Origin: JAUVKA01 sp964465145
GTDB lineage: Bacteria > Bacteroidota > Bacteroidia > Bacteroidales > UBA12481
Assembly: GCA_964465145.1 (NCBI GenBank)
Contig: CAYXJR010000036.1
Location: 1 to 40,500 of the forward strand
Length of the DNA stretch: 40,500 nt
Reading direction: 5' to 3'
Below, piece by piece: positions 33,061 through 40,500 of this stretch. Both the position numbers and the translations under genes were made by a program. Numbering within the stretch: the first letter of the stretch is position 1; each line of letters begins with the position of its first letter. The notes under the pieces were generated by a model. The model ran no database searches and was not told where the DNA came from. It saw nothing but the letters and a program-made list of their open reading frames with translations.

Positions 33061-33702
33061 ATGAGACAGATAGTAATTTCAGGATGCCTGGGTATATTGC
33101 TTTTTATTGGTACCGGGCAGGTGGTTAACGGACAGGCGGAAGATCCCGGTGCTGTGCCTGGGGCACAAAACCAAAGTCATGGGTTTAAGGGCTATTTTAA
33201 TGTAACAGACGTTGGGCTTCTTATTGGTTCTCCTGCAAATTCTCACCCTGCACCTTTCTCCTTTATGACTTATAATGGTTACCATATAACTGAGCAATTA
33301 TCCGCCAGCCTGGGTATAGGGGTGGAATTCTCTTCGGGAAGTTATATGCCCATGGTTCTTGATGTCCGCTATTATCTCAGGAACACGAACTTTTCCCCAT
33401 TTTTCCAATTATATGGCGGCTATGCCTTACCTCTGGATGATGAGGGAAACCAGGTGATATGGTATGATATGGCATCTTCCTCGATGCCTTACTATTATGA
33501 TGACTATGAGCCTTATGTTGCAAGGGGGGGATGGCTCTTAAACCCTGGCTTTGGTGTCCGCAGCCTTTTTGGAGAGAATTTTGGCGTGATTTTCTCCGTG
33601 GGTTACAGAGTACAACGCCTATACTACAAGGCAGGTTCCGACCGGGAACGGATAATGGATTATAACCGCCTCGTTATGAAGATTGGGATAACTTTCAGGT
33701 AA
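33061..33702 (+). CDS. Small outer-membrane beta-barrel-like protein
   Basis: A 213-residue exported protein (signal to about residue 25, VVNGQ). The rest alternates polar and hydrophobic residues with aromatic ends, as in a small outer-membrane beta-barrel: YFNVTDVGLLIGS, ASLGIGVEFSSGSY, MVLDVRYYLRNTNFSPFFQLYGGYA, FGVIFSVGYRVQRLYY and a terminal VMKIGITFR. It has a C-terminal aromatic residue (ITFR) close to, but not exactly at, the end. No specific family recognised. It lies 21 nt upstream of an LVIVD-repeat lipoprotein gene and is probably co-transcribed with it. Confidence 0.72.
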   Translation: MRQIVISGCLGILLFIGTGQVVNGQAEDPGAVPGAQNQSHGFKGYFNVTDVGLLIGSPANSHPAPFSFMTYNGYHITEQLSASLGIGVEFSSGSYMPMVLDVRYYLRNTNFSPFFQLYGGYALPLDDEGNQVIWYDMASSSMPYYYDDYEPYVARGGWLLNPGFGVRSLFGENFGVIFSVGYRVQRLYYKAGSDRERIMDYNRLVMKIGITFR

Positions 33703-33723
33703 ACAATGTAAAATGATTATGTC

Positions 33724-34989
33724 ATGAAAGGAAAGATATTATACCTGCTTCTATTTCTTGCAATGGTGGTCTCGGGATGTTCCGATAAGATCATAGAGAT
33801 TTTCATGGCTAACAGTCCTGTTTATATGAGTTATGGTGAACTCAGGCATGCAGTGAAACAAACAAGCGCTACCGGCTTGGTCAACCCCGGGAAGATTTAT
33901 TTCAAGGACAATTATATTTTCATTGTTGAAGAGATGAAGGGGATACATATCATCGAAAATGCTGATCCCTCTAACCCTGTTAATCTTTCTTTTATTGAAA
34001 TTCCCGGGAATGTTGACATTGCCATAAAAGGGAATATTCTCTATGCTGATAGCTTTATCGATATGGTGGCTATTGATGTTTCAAACCTGGATCAAATACA
34101 GGAGGTCGGCCGTGTAGAAAAAATCCTTCCATACACTCTTCCGCCTTATGATGAGAAATATCCCCTGGCTCGCATAGACCAGGAACAAGGGGTTGTTGTG
34201 GATTGGGAGGTAAAGAAAGTTAAGGAGGAGGTGGAGAATTATTATTACCCGGTTTATCGAAATGTTGAAGGAGGGTGGAGTAATGATGTGGCCCAGGGTG
34301 GATCCGGGGGTATATCGGCAGGCGGCATTGGTGTTGGGGGATCCTTGGCACGATTTGGTATTTCTGAAAATACATTGTATGCGGTAGATCAGAATATGAT
34401 GCACATTTTCTCGATTACAGATCCTGGGAAACCAGTTTTAAAAAAGGATTTTAATGCTGGCTGGGGTATAGAAACCCTTTTTATCCTTGATGAGCATATG
34501 TTCCTGGGTTCCCAAACGGGGATGCGTATTTATGATATTTCTGTTCCAAACTCTCCTATGTATCTCAGCGATTTCTGGCACGTAACGGGATGTGACCCAG
34601 TAGTGGTAAAGGGCAGGCTGGCATATGTCACCCTTCGGGGTGGAAATAACTGCGGGAACAACTTCAACTTGCTGGTGGTGGTATCAATAGCCAATATCAG
34701 AGAACCGGTTGAGTTGAAAAGTTATCCGATGGAAGGTCCCTATGGTCTTGGGATTGATGGAGACCTTCTGTTTATTTGTGATGGAGATGCCGGTCTTAAG
34801 ATTTACGATGCGAAAGACCCAATGAACATTGCCAATAACCAATTGTCCCGTTTCCCTGACATCCTGGCTTATGATGTGATTCCATTTGGTGAGGTTCTGA
34901 TGCTCATAGGTGACGATGGCCTGTACCAGTATGATTATTCCAACATCCATGACATCAGGCTGTTGAGTAAGATCCAGATAGGGCAATGA
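33724..34989 (+). CDS. LVIVD-repeat lipoprotein
   Basis: A 421-residue protein with a lipobox (VVSGC, Cys19). It is built of LVIVD-type repeats expected to form a beta-propeller: blocks such as GIHIIENADPSNPVNLSFIE, VAIDVSNLDQIQEVGRVE, MHIFSITDPGKPVLKKDF, MRIYDISVPNSPMYLSDF, VVSIANIREPVELKSYPM and LKIYDAKDPMNIANNQLS. A glycine-rich loop sits near residues 188-206. LVIVD proteins are surface-associated in Bacteroidetes; function is unknown. A palindromic sequence at 34989-35008 (GCAATATTGC core) overlaps the end of the stop codon. Confidence 0.88.
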   Translation: MKGKILYLLLFLAMVVSGCSDKIIEIFMANSPVYMSYGELRHAVKQTSATGLVNPGKIYFKDNYIFIVEEMKGIHIIENADPSNPVNLSFIEIPGNVDIAIKGNILYADSFIDMVAIDVSNLDQIQEVGRVEKILPYTLPPYDEKYPLARIDQEQGVVVDWEVKKVKEEVENYYYPVYRNVEGGWSNDVAQGGSGGISAGGIGVGGSLARFGISENTLYAVDQNMMHIFSITDPGKPVLKKDFNAGWGIETLFILDEHMFLGSQTGMRIYDISVPNSPMYLSDFWHVTGCDPVVVKGRLAYVTLRGGNNCGNNFNLLVVVSIANIREPVELKSYPMEGPYGLGIDGDLLFICDGDAGLKIYDAKDPMNIANNQLSRFPDILAYDVIPFGEVLMLIGDDGLYQYDYSNIHDIRLLSKIQIGQ

Positions 34990-35101
34990 TCCTGCAATAT
35001 TGCTGGATACAGCTATATTTTTCTGTAAATATTCCGGACATTTCTTAAAAAGATAACTTTTGGAGAAGACTTTGCGAATTCGCGGATAAAAAAAACAAAT
35101 A

Positions 35102-38100
35102 ATGAAAAAAATTTTCATCTTGATTGGCCTTTTGGGATTATTTGCCCAGGGGGGCATATCACAGCCATGGCTTCAAAAAAGCAGCGAACTTGTTGCTAAC
35201 GAAGGCATTGCCAACATCTATAATTTGAGAGAATCTTTCGATCAGTGGTTCGAAACACATGATCAGGGGAAGGGGACAGGCTATAAGCAATTCCAGCGAT
35301 ACCTATCCTTTATGGAACCCAGGGTTTATCCCACGGGGGAATTTCCTGAGGAGGCTCTTTGGGCAGCCTATCAGTATGTGGAAGCCAATCGCCTCAAATC
35401 AGGATCTTTTACCGCCAGCTGGAGCCCTATTGGTCCATTTGATGTTCCAACCGATCTTATTGGGGATAGGCGAGCCGGAGCCGGCAGGATAAATTGCATT
35501 ACTTTTCACCCAAACGATCCGGACATCTTTTATGTGGGTGCCCCATCGGGAGGAGTTTGGAAAACTATTAATGGCGGAGATGACTGGGCCACTACTACAG
35601 ATCAGCTCCCTGCCCTGGGTGTTTCTGATATAGCGGTCAATCCACTGGATCCTGATATCTTATACATGGTTACCGGTGACAAGGACGGCGGGAACACCTG
35701 TCCGACATATAGCTTTGGTATCCTGAAGTCGACCGATGCCGGGGAAACATGGAACGCAACAGGCCTGCAGCATTCAACATCATCGCAGCAAAGGATGCGG
35801 AGGATCCTGGTTAATCCCTCAAATCCTGATATACTGATTACTGCCGGCGGCCCTGGAATTTTCAGGTCGACTGATGCAGGGGAAACCTGGGAGGAAATAC
35901 GGACCGGGGACTTTTTCGATTTGGAATTCAAAGTTGATGACCCAAATGTGGTTTTTGCCTGTTCAGGTAGTTCTGTATTCAAATCTACGGATTCAGGGTT
36001 AAGTTTTACCCAGGTAGGGGAAGGGCTGCCGGAAACAGGAGTAGGACGCACTGAAATGGCTGTTACACATGCAAATCCTGAGGTTATTTATGCCGTAATG
36101 AGCAATTCTGAAAGCGGTTTCAAAGGATTATATAAATCCTCGGATGCAGGTGAAACCTGGGTGGCAAAGTCGACGGAGGAATCCATCAATATTTTTGGCT
36201 ATGCCGAGGATGGATCAGGCAATTCAGGGATCGCATGGTATGCCATTGCCCTTGCGATTGACCAGGAGGAGGAGAATATTGTTTATTCAGGAAGCGTCAA
36301 CATATGGCGTTCCATGAACAGTGGAGAAGAATGGATCCGTGTTGTAAATGGTTCCGGGGATAACGAAAAGCCATATGTACATGTGGACGAGCATACACTG
36401 GTTGTAAATCCGTTAAACAATATTTGTTATTCCGGTAATGATGGCGGAATCTATAAAACCCCCGACAAAGGCAATACCTGGACTGATATAAGCGATGGGC
36501 TTTCTATCCTTCAGATTTACCGGATGGGAGCCTCCTATTCCAACCCTGATATTATTTTGGAAGGATCCCAGGACAATGGCACATACCTTTACAATGGCGG
36601 ATTTTGGAATAGAATTGCCGGAGGGGATGGAATGCAATGTGCTGTGGATCACGTAGATCCGGCCATAATGTATGCCTCATACCAGAACGGCAGCCTGATG
36701 AGATCGGATAATGGGGGACAGAATTGGAGAGGGATAAGGGCGGCGGAAAATGGTGCATGGATTACACCCTTCCAGATTAGCCCTATGAATCATAATATGA
36801 TAGTTGCAGGATATAATTCTGTCTATCTTTCTGGAAATAAAGGGGATACCTGGCATAAAATATCAGATGACCTCGCTGGAGAATCCTTTCTCAATGAGAT
36901 ATCATTCGCACCTTCAAATGATGCCGTTATTTACGTTTCCAGCGAATCCTCACTTTGGGGTACAAAGGATCGGGGTGAAAATTGGGAAAAACTAAGTAAC
37001 AATCTGCCGGAACTATATATTGAGGGGATTCTTGTGGCTGCCAGTGAACCGGATAGGGTGTGGATTGCTTTTTCGGGTTACTCCGATGGTGATAAAGTTT
37101 TCTTTTCGAATGACGGGGGTGAAAACTGGACCAACTATTCTGAGGGATTACCTAATGTTCCGGTAAATTGCCTGACAGTTAACAAACTTTCACAGTATGC
37201 TCTTTATGCTGGAACAGATTTGGGTGTTTATTATCGCAATCCTGATATGGATGAGTGGATCCCATATGATGACGGTTTGCCTAATGTGATAGTCAATACA
37301 TTGGAAATCAATTATAAAGTCAATAAGATCAGGGCTGCAACTTTTGGGAGAGGGATTTGGGAGTCATCGATAATAGAAGATGGTAATTGGCCGCCAGCTT
37401 ATCAACTTTCGGTAATTGAAAAACCAACTGAGATATCGCTATCCTGGTTTCCTCCAAATGAAAGGACTCCAGATGTTTACAATATTTATAGGGATAATGA
37501 ATTTTACAGAACCTCTCCTACCAACAGTTTCATCGATTATGTTGAGAACGGGATGAGCTATACTTATCAGATTACTGCGGCTTATGATGATGGAGAATCT
37601 ACACCAACCAATAAGCTAAGCGCTAGAGCTATCGTAGAACCGACAATTCCATACAGTGAGAATTTCGATACCGAGGCTCACGGATGGCTTTTAGATAAGG
37701 AACCGTCGGGCTGGCAATGGGGTACTGGCTCAACTTTTAACATGGCTCCGCTTGGTGAATCAAATTTTATAGTTATCAGTTCTGTTTTGGCTAGTCAGGT
37801 AGGGAAAAATGCCAGAGGATATGCAATTCTACCGAAGATGGATCTTCTTGGCGAAGAAAACCCGATAATTAGTTTTGATTACTCTCTGCGAAGATGGCAG
37901 AATCTCGATCATCTATACCTTGTTTACAGAACTCCTGATGAAACATCCTGGAATAACCTTGTCGAGATTAATCCTTCGGGAAGGACCTGGTCGTGGAAAA
38001 CCTTTACCATGCAGTTACCAGATACTGTCCTGGTTCCTTCAATAGAATTTGCTCTGTACTATACTGATAGTGATGATATTGGTTACGGGGCTGCCATTGA

Positions 38101-38401
38101 TGCATTCTACCTCGGTGCTGATCTTACTGGAAAAGATGAAGAATCATTGGATCAAAATATAATGATTTATCCAAATCCTACTGAAGGAATTGTAAATGTT
38201 AAGCTCAAGGGTATTGAAACGCAAAAGCTTATGATTGAGATACTTGACCTTAGTGGCCGGACTTTGATACAACGGGATATCCATTATTTTCTGGCAGGAA
38301 CAAATGAGGAGATCTCTATTCAGAAATTAAGCCCCGGTCAATACCTGGTTCGAATAACCGGAGACGAATTCCAATGGATCAGGCCGGTGACCAGGAAATA
38401 G
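35102..38401 (+). CDS. BNR/sortilin-like repeat protein with T9SS sorting domain
   Basis: A 1099-residue secreted protein with a signal peptide to about residue 21. The N-terminal 750 residues form BNR (Asp-box) beta-propellers of the VPS10/sortilin kind, with repeated S-x-D-x-G-x-x-W boxes such as KSTDAGETWNAT, RSTDAGETWEEI, KSSDAGETWVAK, RSDNGGQNWRGI and SNDGGENWTNYS. These are not evidence for sialidase activity. A fibronectin-III-like domain follows (about 760-850), then a jelly-roll domain (GWLLDKEPSGWQWG onward). The end is a type A T9SS domain: MIYPNPTEGIVNVKL, LDLSGRTLIQRD, LSPGQYLVRI. The role is unknown; surface adhesion or carbohydrate contact is plausible. Confidence 0.9.
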   Translation: MKKIFILIGLLGLFAQGGISQPWLQKSSELVANEGIANIYNLRESFDQWFETHDQGKGTGYKQFQRYLSFMEPRVYPTGEFPEEALWAAYQYVEANRLKSGSFTASWSPIGPFDVPTDLIGDRRAGAGRINCITFHPNDPDIFYVGAPSGGVWKTINGGDDWATTTDQLPALGVSDIAVNPLDPDILYMVTGDKDGGNTCPTYSFGILKSTDAGETWNATGLQHSTSSQQRMRRILVNPSNPDILITAGGPGIFRSTDAGETWEEIRTGDFFDLEFKVDDPNVVFACSGSSVFKSTDSGLSFTQVGEGLPETGVGRTEMAVTHANPEVIYAVMSNSESGFKGLYKSSDAGETWVAKSTEESINIFGYAEDGSGNSGIAWYAIALAIDQEEENIVYSGSVNIWRSMNSGEEWIRVVNGSGDNEKPYVHVDEHTLVVNPLNNICYSGNDGGIYKTPDKGNTWTDISDGLSILQIYRMGASYSNPDIILEGSQDNGTYLYNGGFWNRIAGGDGMQCAVDHVDPAIMYASYQNGSLMRSDNGGQNWRGIRAAENGAWITPFQISPMNHNMIVAGYNSVYLSGNKGDTWHKISDDLAGESFLNEISFAPSNDAVIYVSSESSLWGTKDRGENWEKLSNNLPELYIEGILVAASEPDRVWIAFSGYSDGDKVFFSNDGGENWTNYSEGLPNVPVNCLTVNKLSQYALYAGTDLGVYYRNPDMDEWIPYDDGLPNVIVNTLEINYKVNKIRAATFGRGIWESSIIEDGNWPPAYQLSVIEKPTEISLSWFPPNERTPDVYNIYRDNEFYRTSPTNSFIDYVENGMSYTYQITAAYDDGESTPTNKLSARAIVEPTIPYSENFDTEAHGWLLDKEPSGWQWGTGSTFNMAPLGESNFIVISSVLASQVGKNARGYAILPKMDLLGEENPIISFDYSLRRWQNLDHLYLVYRTPDETSWNNLVEINPSGRTWSWKTFTMQLPDTVLVPSIEFALYYTDSDDIGYGAAIDAFYLGADLTGKDEESLDQNIMIYPNPTEGIVNVKLKGIETQKLMIEILDLSGRTLIQRDIHYFLAGTNEEISIQKLSPGQYLVRITGDEFQWIRPVTRK

Positions 38402-38431
38402 TGTTATAATTCCTGGTTAGCCAGCCAGACC

Positions 38432-40109
38432 TCAATCCTTTAAGCAGCGCACCGGAAAACCGCCTCTGCGGTCGCCGTCGTAACGGCTGATCGCATTCAC
38501 AGCAAACCACAGGCTCCGGCCCCAGGCATTCAATTCACCATTGGGCGAAGAAGTCCAGAAGTAGGCGAACTCACCACGTAATTTGAAAACACCGTCGAAT
38601 TCACGCTTACCGCTTGGCAGGGCAGTAAATTCTTCGCTGTCAATTCCTTCGTCATTGCCGCTTGCCCATTGGGAGGTAGATTTTAGTTTTTTGCCAACGT
38701 CTCCAGAAAAGCGCCACCCATCTTTATCAGCATCATCAGAATTCATTCCCAAATACTGCTCAAGGGTTTTCCATTCTTGATCTGAGGGAAGGTGCCAACC
38801 TGAAGGACAGGCTGTTGCAGCTGCTTCCCAATTATATAAAACACCGTAGTCGTAATAGCTTTCCGTTGCTTTAGCTTCAGAAACGACAGTATCTTCATAA
38901 CCATAAATATAATAGTAAGGATCACCATATGAGCCATTTTCTGAAGGGCTTACAGAAGGGAGGTAGGCAAGATTCCTGGCCATCCAGTTTTGGGTACCGA
39001 TGGTGATATAACCATAAATCTGGCCATCAAGGGAATCGGTTAATGTGCCTGCCCAGGCTGCAGATCCTGTAGAAATACGCAGCTCATAACCGTATGAGGT
39101 ACCAAGACTGTTTGTTGCATATGCCCGAACATAATATGTGGTTTTTGCAGTTAGTCCTTTGATATTACTGGTAAAGACTCCTGTACCAACCCCATCGCTC
39201 GTTGTACTGTCACTGAGGGAAGGATTGCCTGTGGTGTTCCAGCAAACACCTCTGGCGGTGACGGCTGCTCCCCCATCCGATGTTACGTTTCCTCCTCCGC
39301 CCAGAGAATCCGTGGCCACACTGGTAATAAGGGCAGTAGTTACGCTTGGCAATTCGTCAATTTTGTAAGTTGTAAACTGTTTTTGTCCACCATATGCTGT
39401 GTCAATACTGTTAATTGCGTATGCCCGAACATAGTAGGTAGTACTGTCTGATAATTCCGTAATATTACTGATGAATGTTCCTTCACCTGACCCATCGGTT
39501 GTTATTGAGTCGCCAACAACAGGATTCTCACCCGTACTCCAGCAAACTCCTCTGGATGTAACCGGATCCCCTCCATCGCTGATAACCTCACCACCGCCTT
39601 GAGCTGAACTGTAAGTAATTAAGCTAATTGCAGCTGTAGTAATCGTAGGCAGAACAGCAAATACCTCTGGTCCAAACGGCATCTTCCCCCTGGTGAGTGA
39701 CCGCGCCACCACACCTGGCACTATCGGTAGTGATATTTGTTATTTCACCGGTAAGAACGGTCGGAAGTTCAACGGTTATAAGATGTACTACAACAGAATA
39801 AACCGGGTCGCAATTTTCATCAGTGATTGAAACCCTTACAAATGAATCCTCTAAGGGTACAAGCTTCAACTGGGATTCGGTTTGGCCAGATATATCCTGC
39901 CATGTTGTTCCGTTTTCAGATTCCTGCCATTGAAGGGTTCCACGGTAGGTTTGAATTTTCAGTGTAGTAGTATCTCCTTTTATTACCTGGCGGTCAATTG
40001 CGCTGGATCCTTCCTTAACATAAACTTGTCCCGATAACAGGGTGCTGGTGAATCCTATTATTCCAAATAGTAGCACCACGGCTTTGAAAGATATAAATCT
40101 CTTTTTCAT
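38432..40109 (-). pseudogene. FISUMP-domain exported protein, frameshifted by a repeat deletion
   Basis: From ATG 40109 the frame gives a signal peptide (to about SGQ, residue 27), an Ig-like domain (QWQESENGTTWQDI) and the start of a repeat unit (ITTDSARCGGAVTHQG) before ending at 39624. A second frame from about 39663 continues LPTITTAAISLITYSSAQGGGEV, a second copy RGVCWNTTGNP, and a C-terminal FISUMP (Fibrobacter succinogenes major paralogous) domain (ACPSGWHLPSDQEW, FWTSSPNGELN, FPVRCLKD) to 38432. The join falls after WTRGIC, where about 60 residues of one repeat unit seem to have been lost. Either a deletion between tandem repeats or an assembly error; the gene cannot make full-length product as written. 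Confidence 0.75.
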
Positions 40110-40111
40110 GT

Positions 40112-40474
40112 TTATCGGGTTTTAATGATTGATTTATAATATGCTGCTTCCTCAGTTACTAGCTGAAGATAATAAACACCAGCAGGGAATTTCTGCATTG
40201 GGATCCTTTCGATTATATCATTTCCTTGCAGAATGCTGGTTTTAAATACTAATTCATTACCCATTGGATTAAATAGTCTGATGGTCACAGACATAGGTAA
40301 ACCCTTCATCTCGATCATAAGTTCATCCTCAACCGGATTAGGATAGCAAAAGATCTGGAGACCTGTTGGGTTGACTTCAATCCCAGATGTTCCTACCGTT
40401 ACGGTTATCTCGCTTGTAGCTGAACAGTTATTGGCATCTGATACTGTTAATACAGACTTCGTTAGTTTTCTTTT
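40112..40474 (-). CDS. 3' end of a T9SS cargo gene (partial)
   Basis: The frame is open from 40474 down to TAA at 40112. It reads VLTVSDANNCSATSEITVTV (the end of an Ig/PKD-like repeat), then a linker GTSGIEVNPTG and a type A T9SS C-terminal sorting domain: CYPNPVEDELMIEMKG, IRLFNPMGNELVFK and FPAGVYYLQLV, ending KSIIKTR. A stop codon (TAA, 40475-40477) closes this frame at the upstream side, so the N-terminal part lies out of frame or beyond the window edge. The stop is 2 nt from the start of the FISUMP gene on the same strand. Confidence 0.75.
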   Translation of the reverse strand, partial: KRKLTKSVLTVSDANNCSATSEITVTVGTSGIEVNPTGLQIFCYPNPVEDELMIEMKGLPMSVTIRLFNPMGNELVFKTSILQGNDIIERIPMQKFPAGVYYLQLVTEEAAYYKSIIKTR

Positions 40475-40500
40475 TTAATACAGCTCAGATGTAAGAAAAA

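Noticed and set aside
34989..35008. Palindrome ATCC-T-GCAATATTGC-T-GGAT as an operator
   Set aside because: It overlaps the LVIVD stop and has a T/T mismatch; it may be chance, and no second copy was noticed.
35102..38401. Sialidase
   Set aside because: Asp-box (BNR) repeats alone are shared by many beta-propellers; the arginine triad and other sialidase residues could not be identified.

Overview
The window comes from a member of the Bacteroidota, probably an anaerobic or facultatively anaerobic Bacteroidales/Marinilabiliales-like organism; the exact genus cannot be told. The signs are several type IX secretion (T9SS) C-terminal sorting domains, many short lipoproteins with S/G-C lipoboxes, FISUMP, LVIVD and head-GIN (DUF2807) families, and a low-GC, repeat-filled intergenic style. 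No rRNA or tRNA gene was seen.

Layout. 0.1-5.9 kb: a compact [NiFe]-hydrogenase maturation operon hypF-C-D-E-A-B, preceded by two perfect palindromes, one with the geometry of a CRP/FNR-family operator; no hydrogenase structural gene is in view. 6.0-6.5 kb: a HicAB toxin-antitoxin remnant in which hicA has lost its core and hicB is intact. 6.6-11.1 kb (minus): a sugar-porter MFS permease downstream of a 995-residue glycoside-hydrolase-like lipoprotein. 11.4-14.6 kb: secreted M28 peptidase with an apparent internal deletion, a thioredoxin-like lipoprotein, and a DUF2807 protein followed by a good intrinsic terminator. 14.8-17.1 kb: fabF overlapping a FabK/nitronate-monooxygenase-like flavoenzyme gene.

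17.2-24.8 kb is the most unusual region: a multigene block present twice in tandem and decayed in complementary ways. Block A has a CAP fragment, a truncated lipoprotein, an intact minus-strand lipoprotein, an intact ThuA-like lipoprotein and a HAD fragment fused to unrelated sequence. Block B has an intact CAP protein, a 2H phosphoesterase found only here, an intact plus-strand lipoprotein, a frameshifted minus-strand lipoprotein, ThuA and an intact beta-phosphoglucomutase-like HAD. A 104-bp stretch is identical between the blocks although the flanks have diverged.

24.8-40.5 kb: an unrecognised protein, a rhodanese-like domain lacking the catalytic cysteine, a T9SS cargo protein, a tandem pair of secreted M14 carboxypeptidases with acidic Ca-binding-like insertions, an exported alpha/beta hydrolase, a beta-barrel/LVIVD pair, a 1099-residue BNR-repeat T9SS cargo protein, a frameshifted FISUMP protein and the 3' end of another T9SS cargo gene.

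The intergenic spacers repeatedly carry degenerate tandem arrays of 7-, 8- or 10-nt units (GATNACG, GGTAGATT, GTAACCNNNN types). Three of these arrays contain the stop codon of the neighbouring gene. I did not find a convincing new defence or biosynthetic system. The best candidates for new biology are the repeat arrays and the duplicated ThuA/HAD/lipoprotein block.
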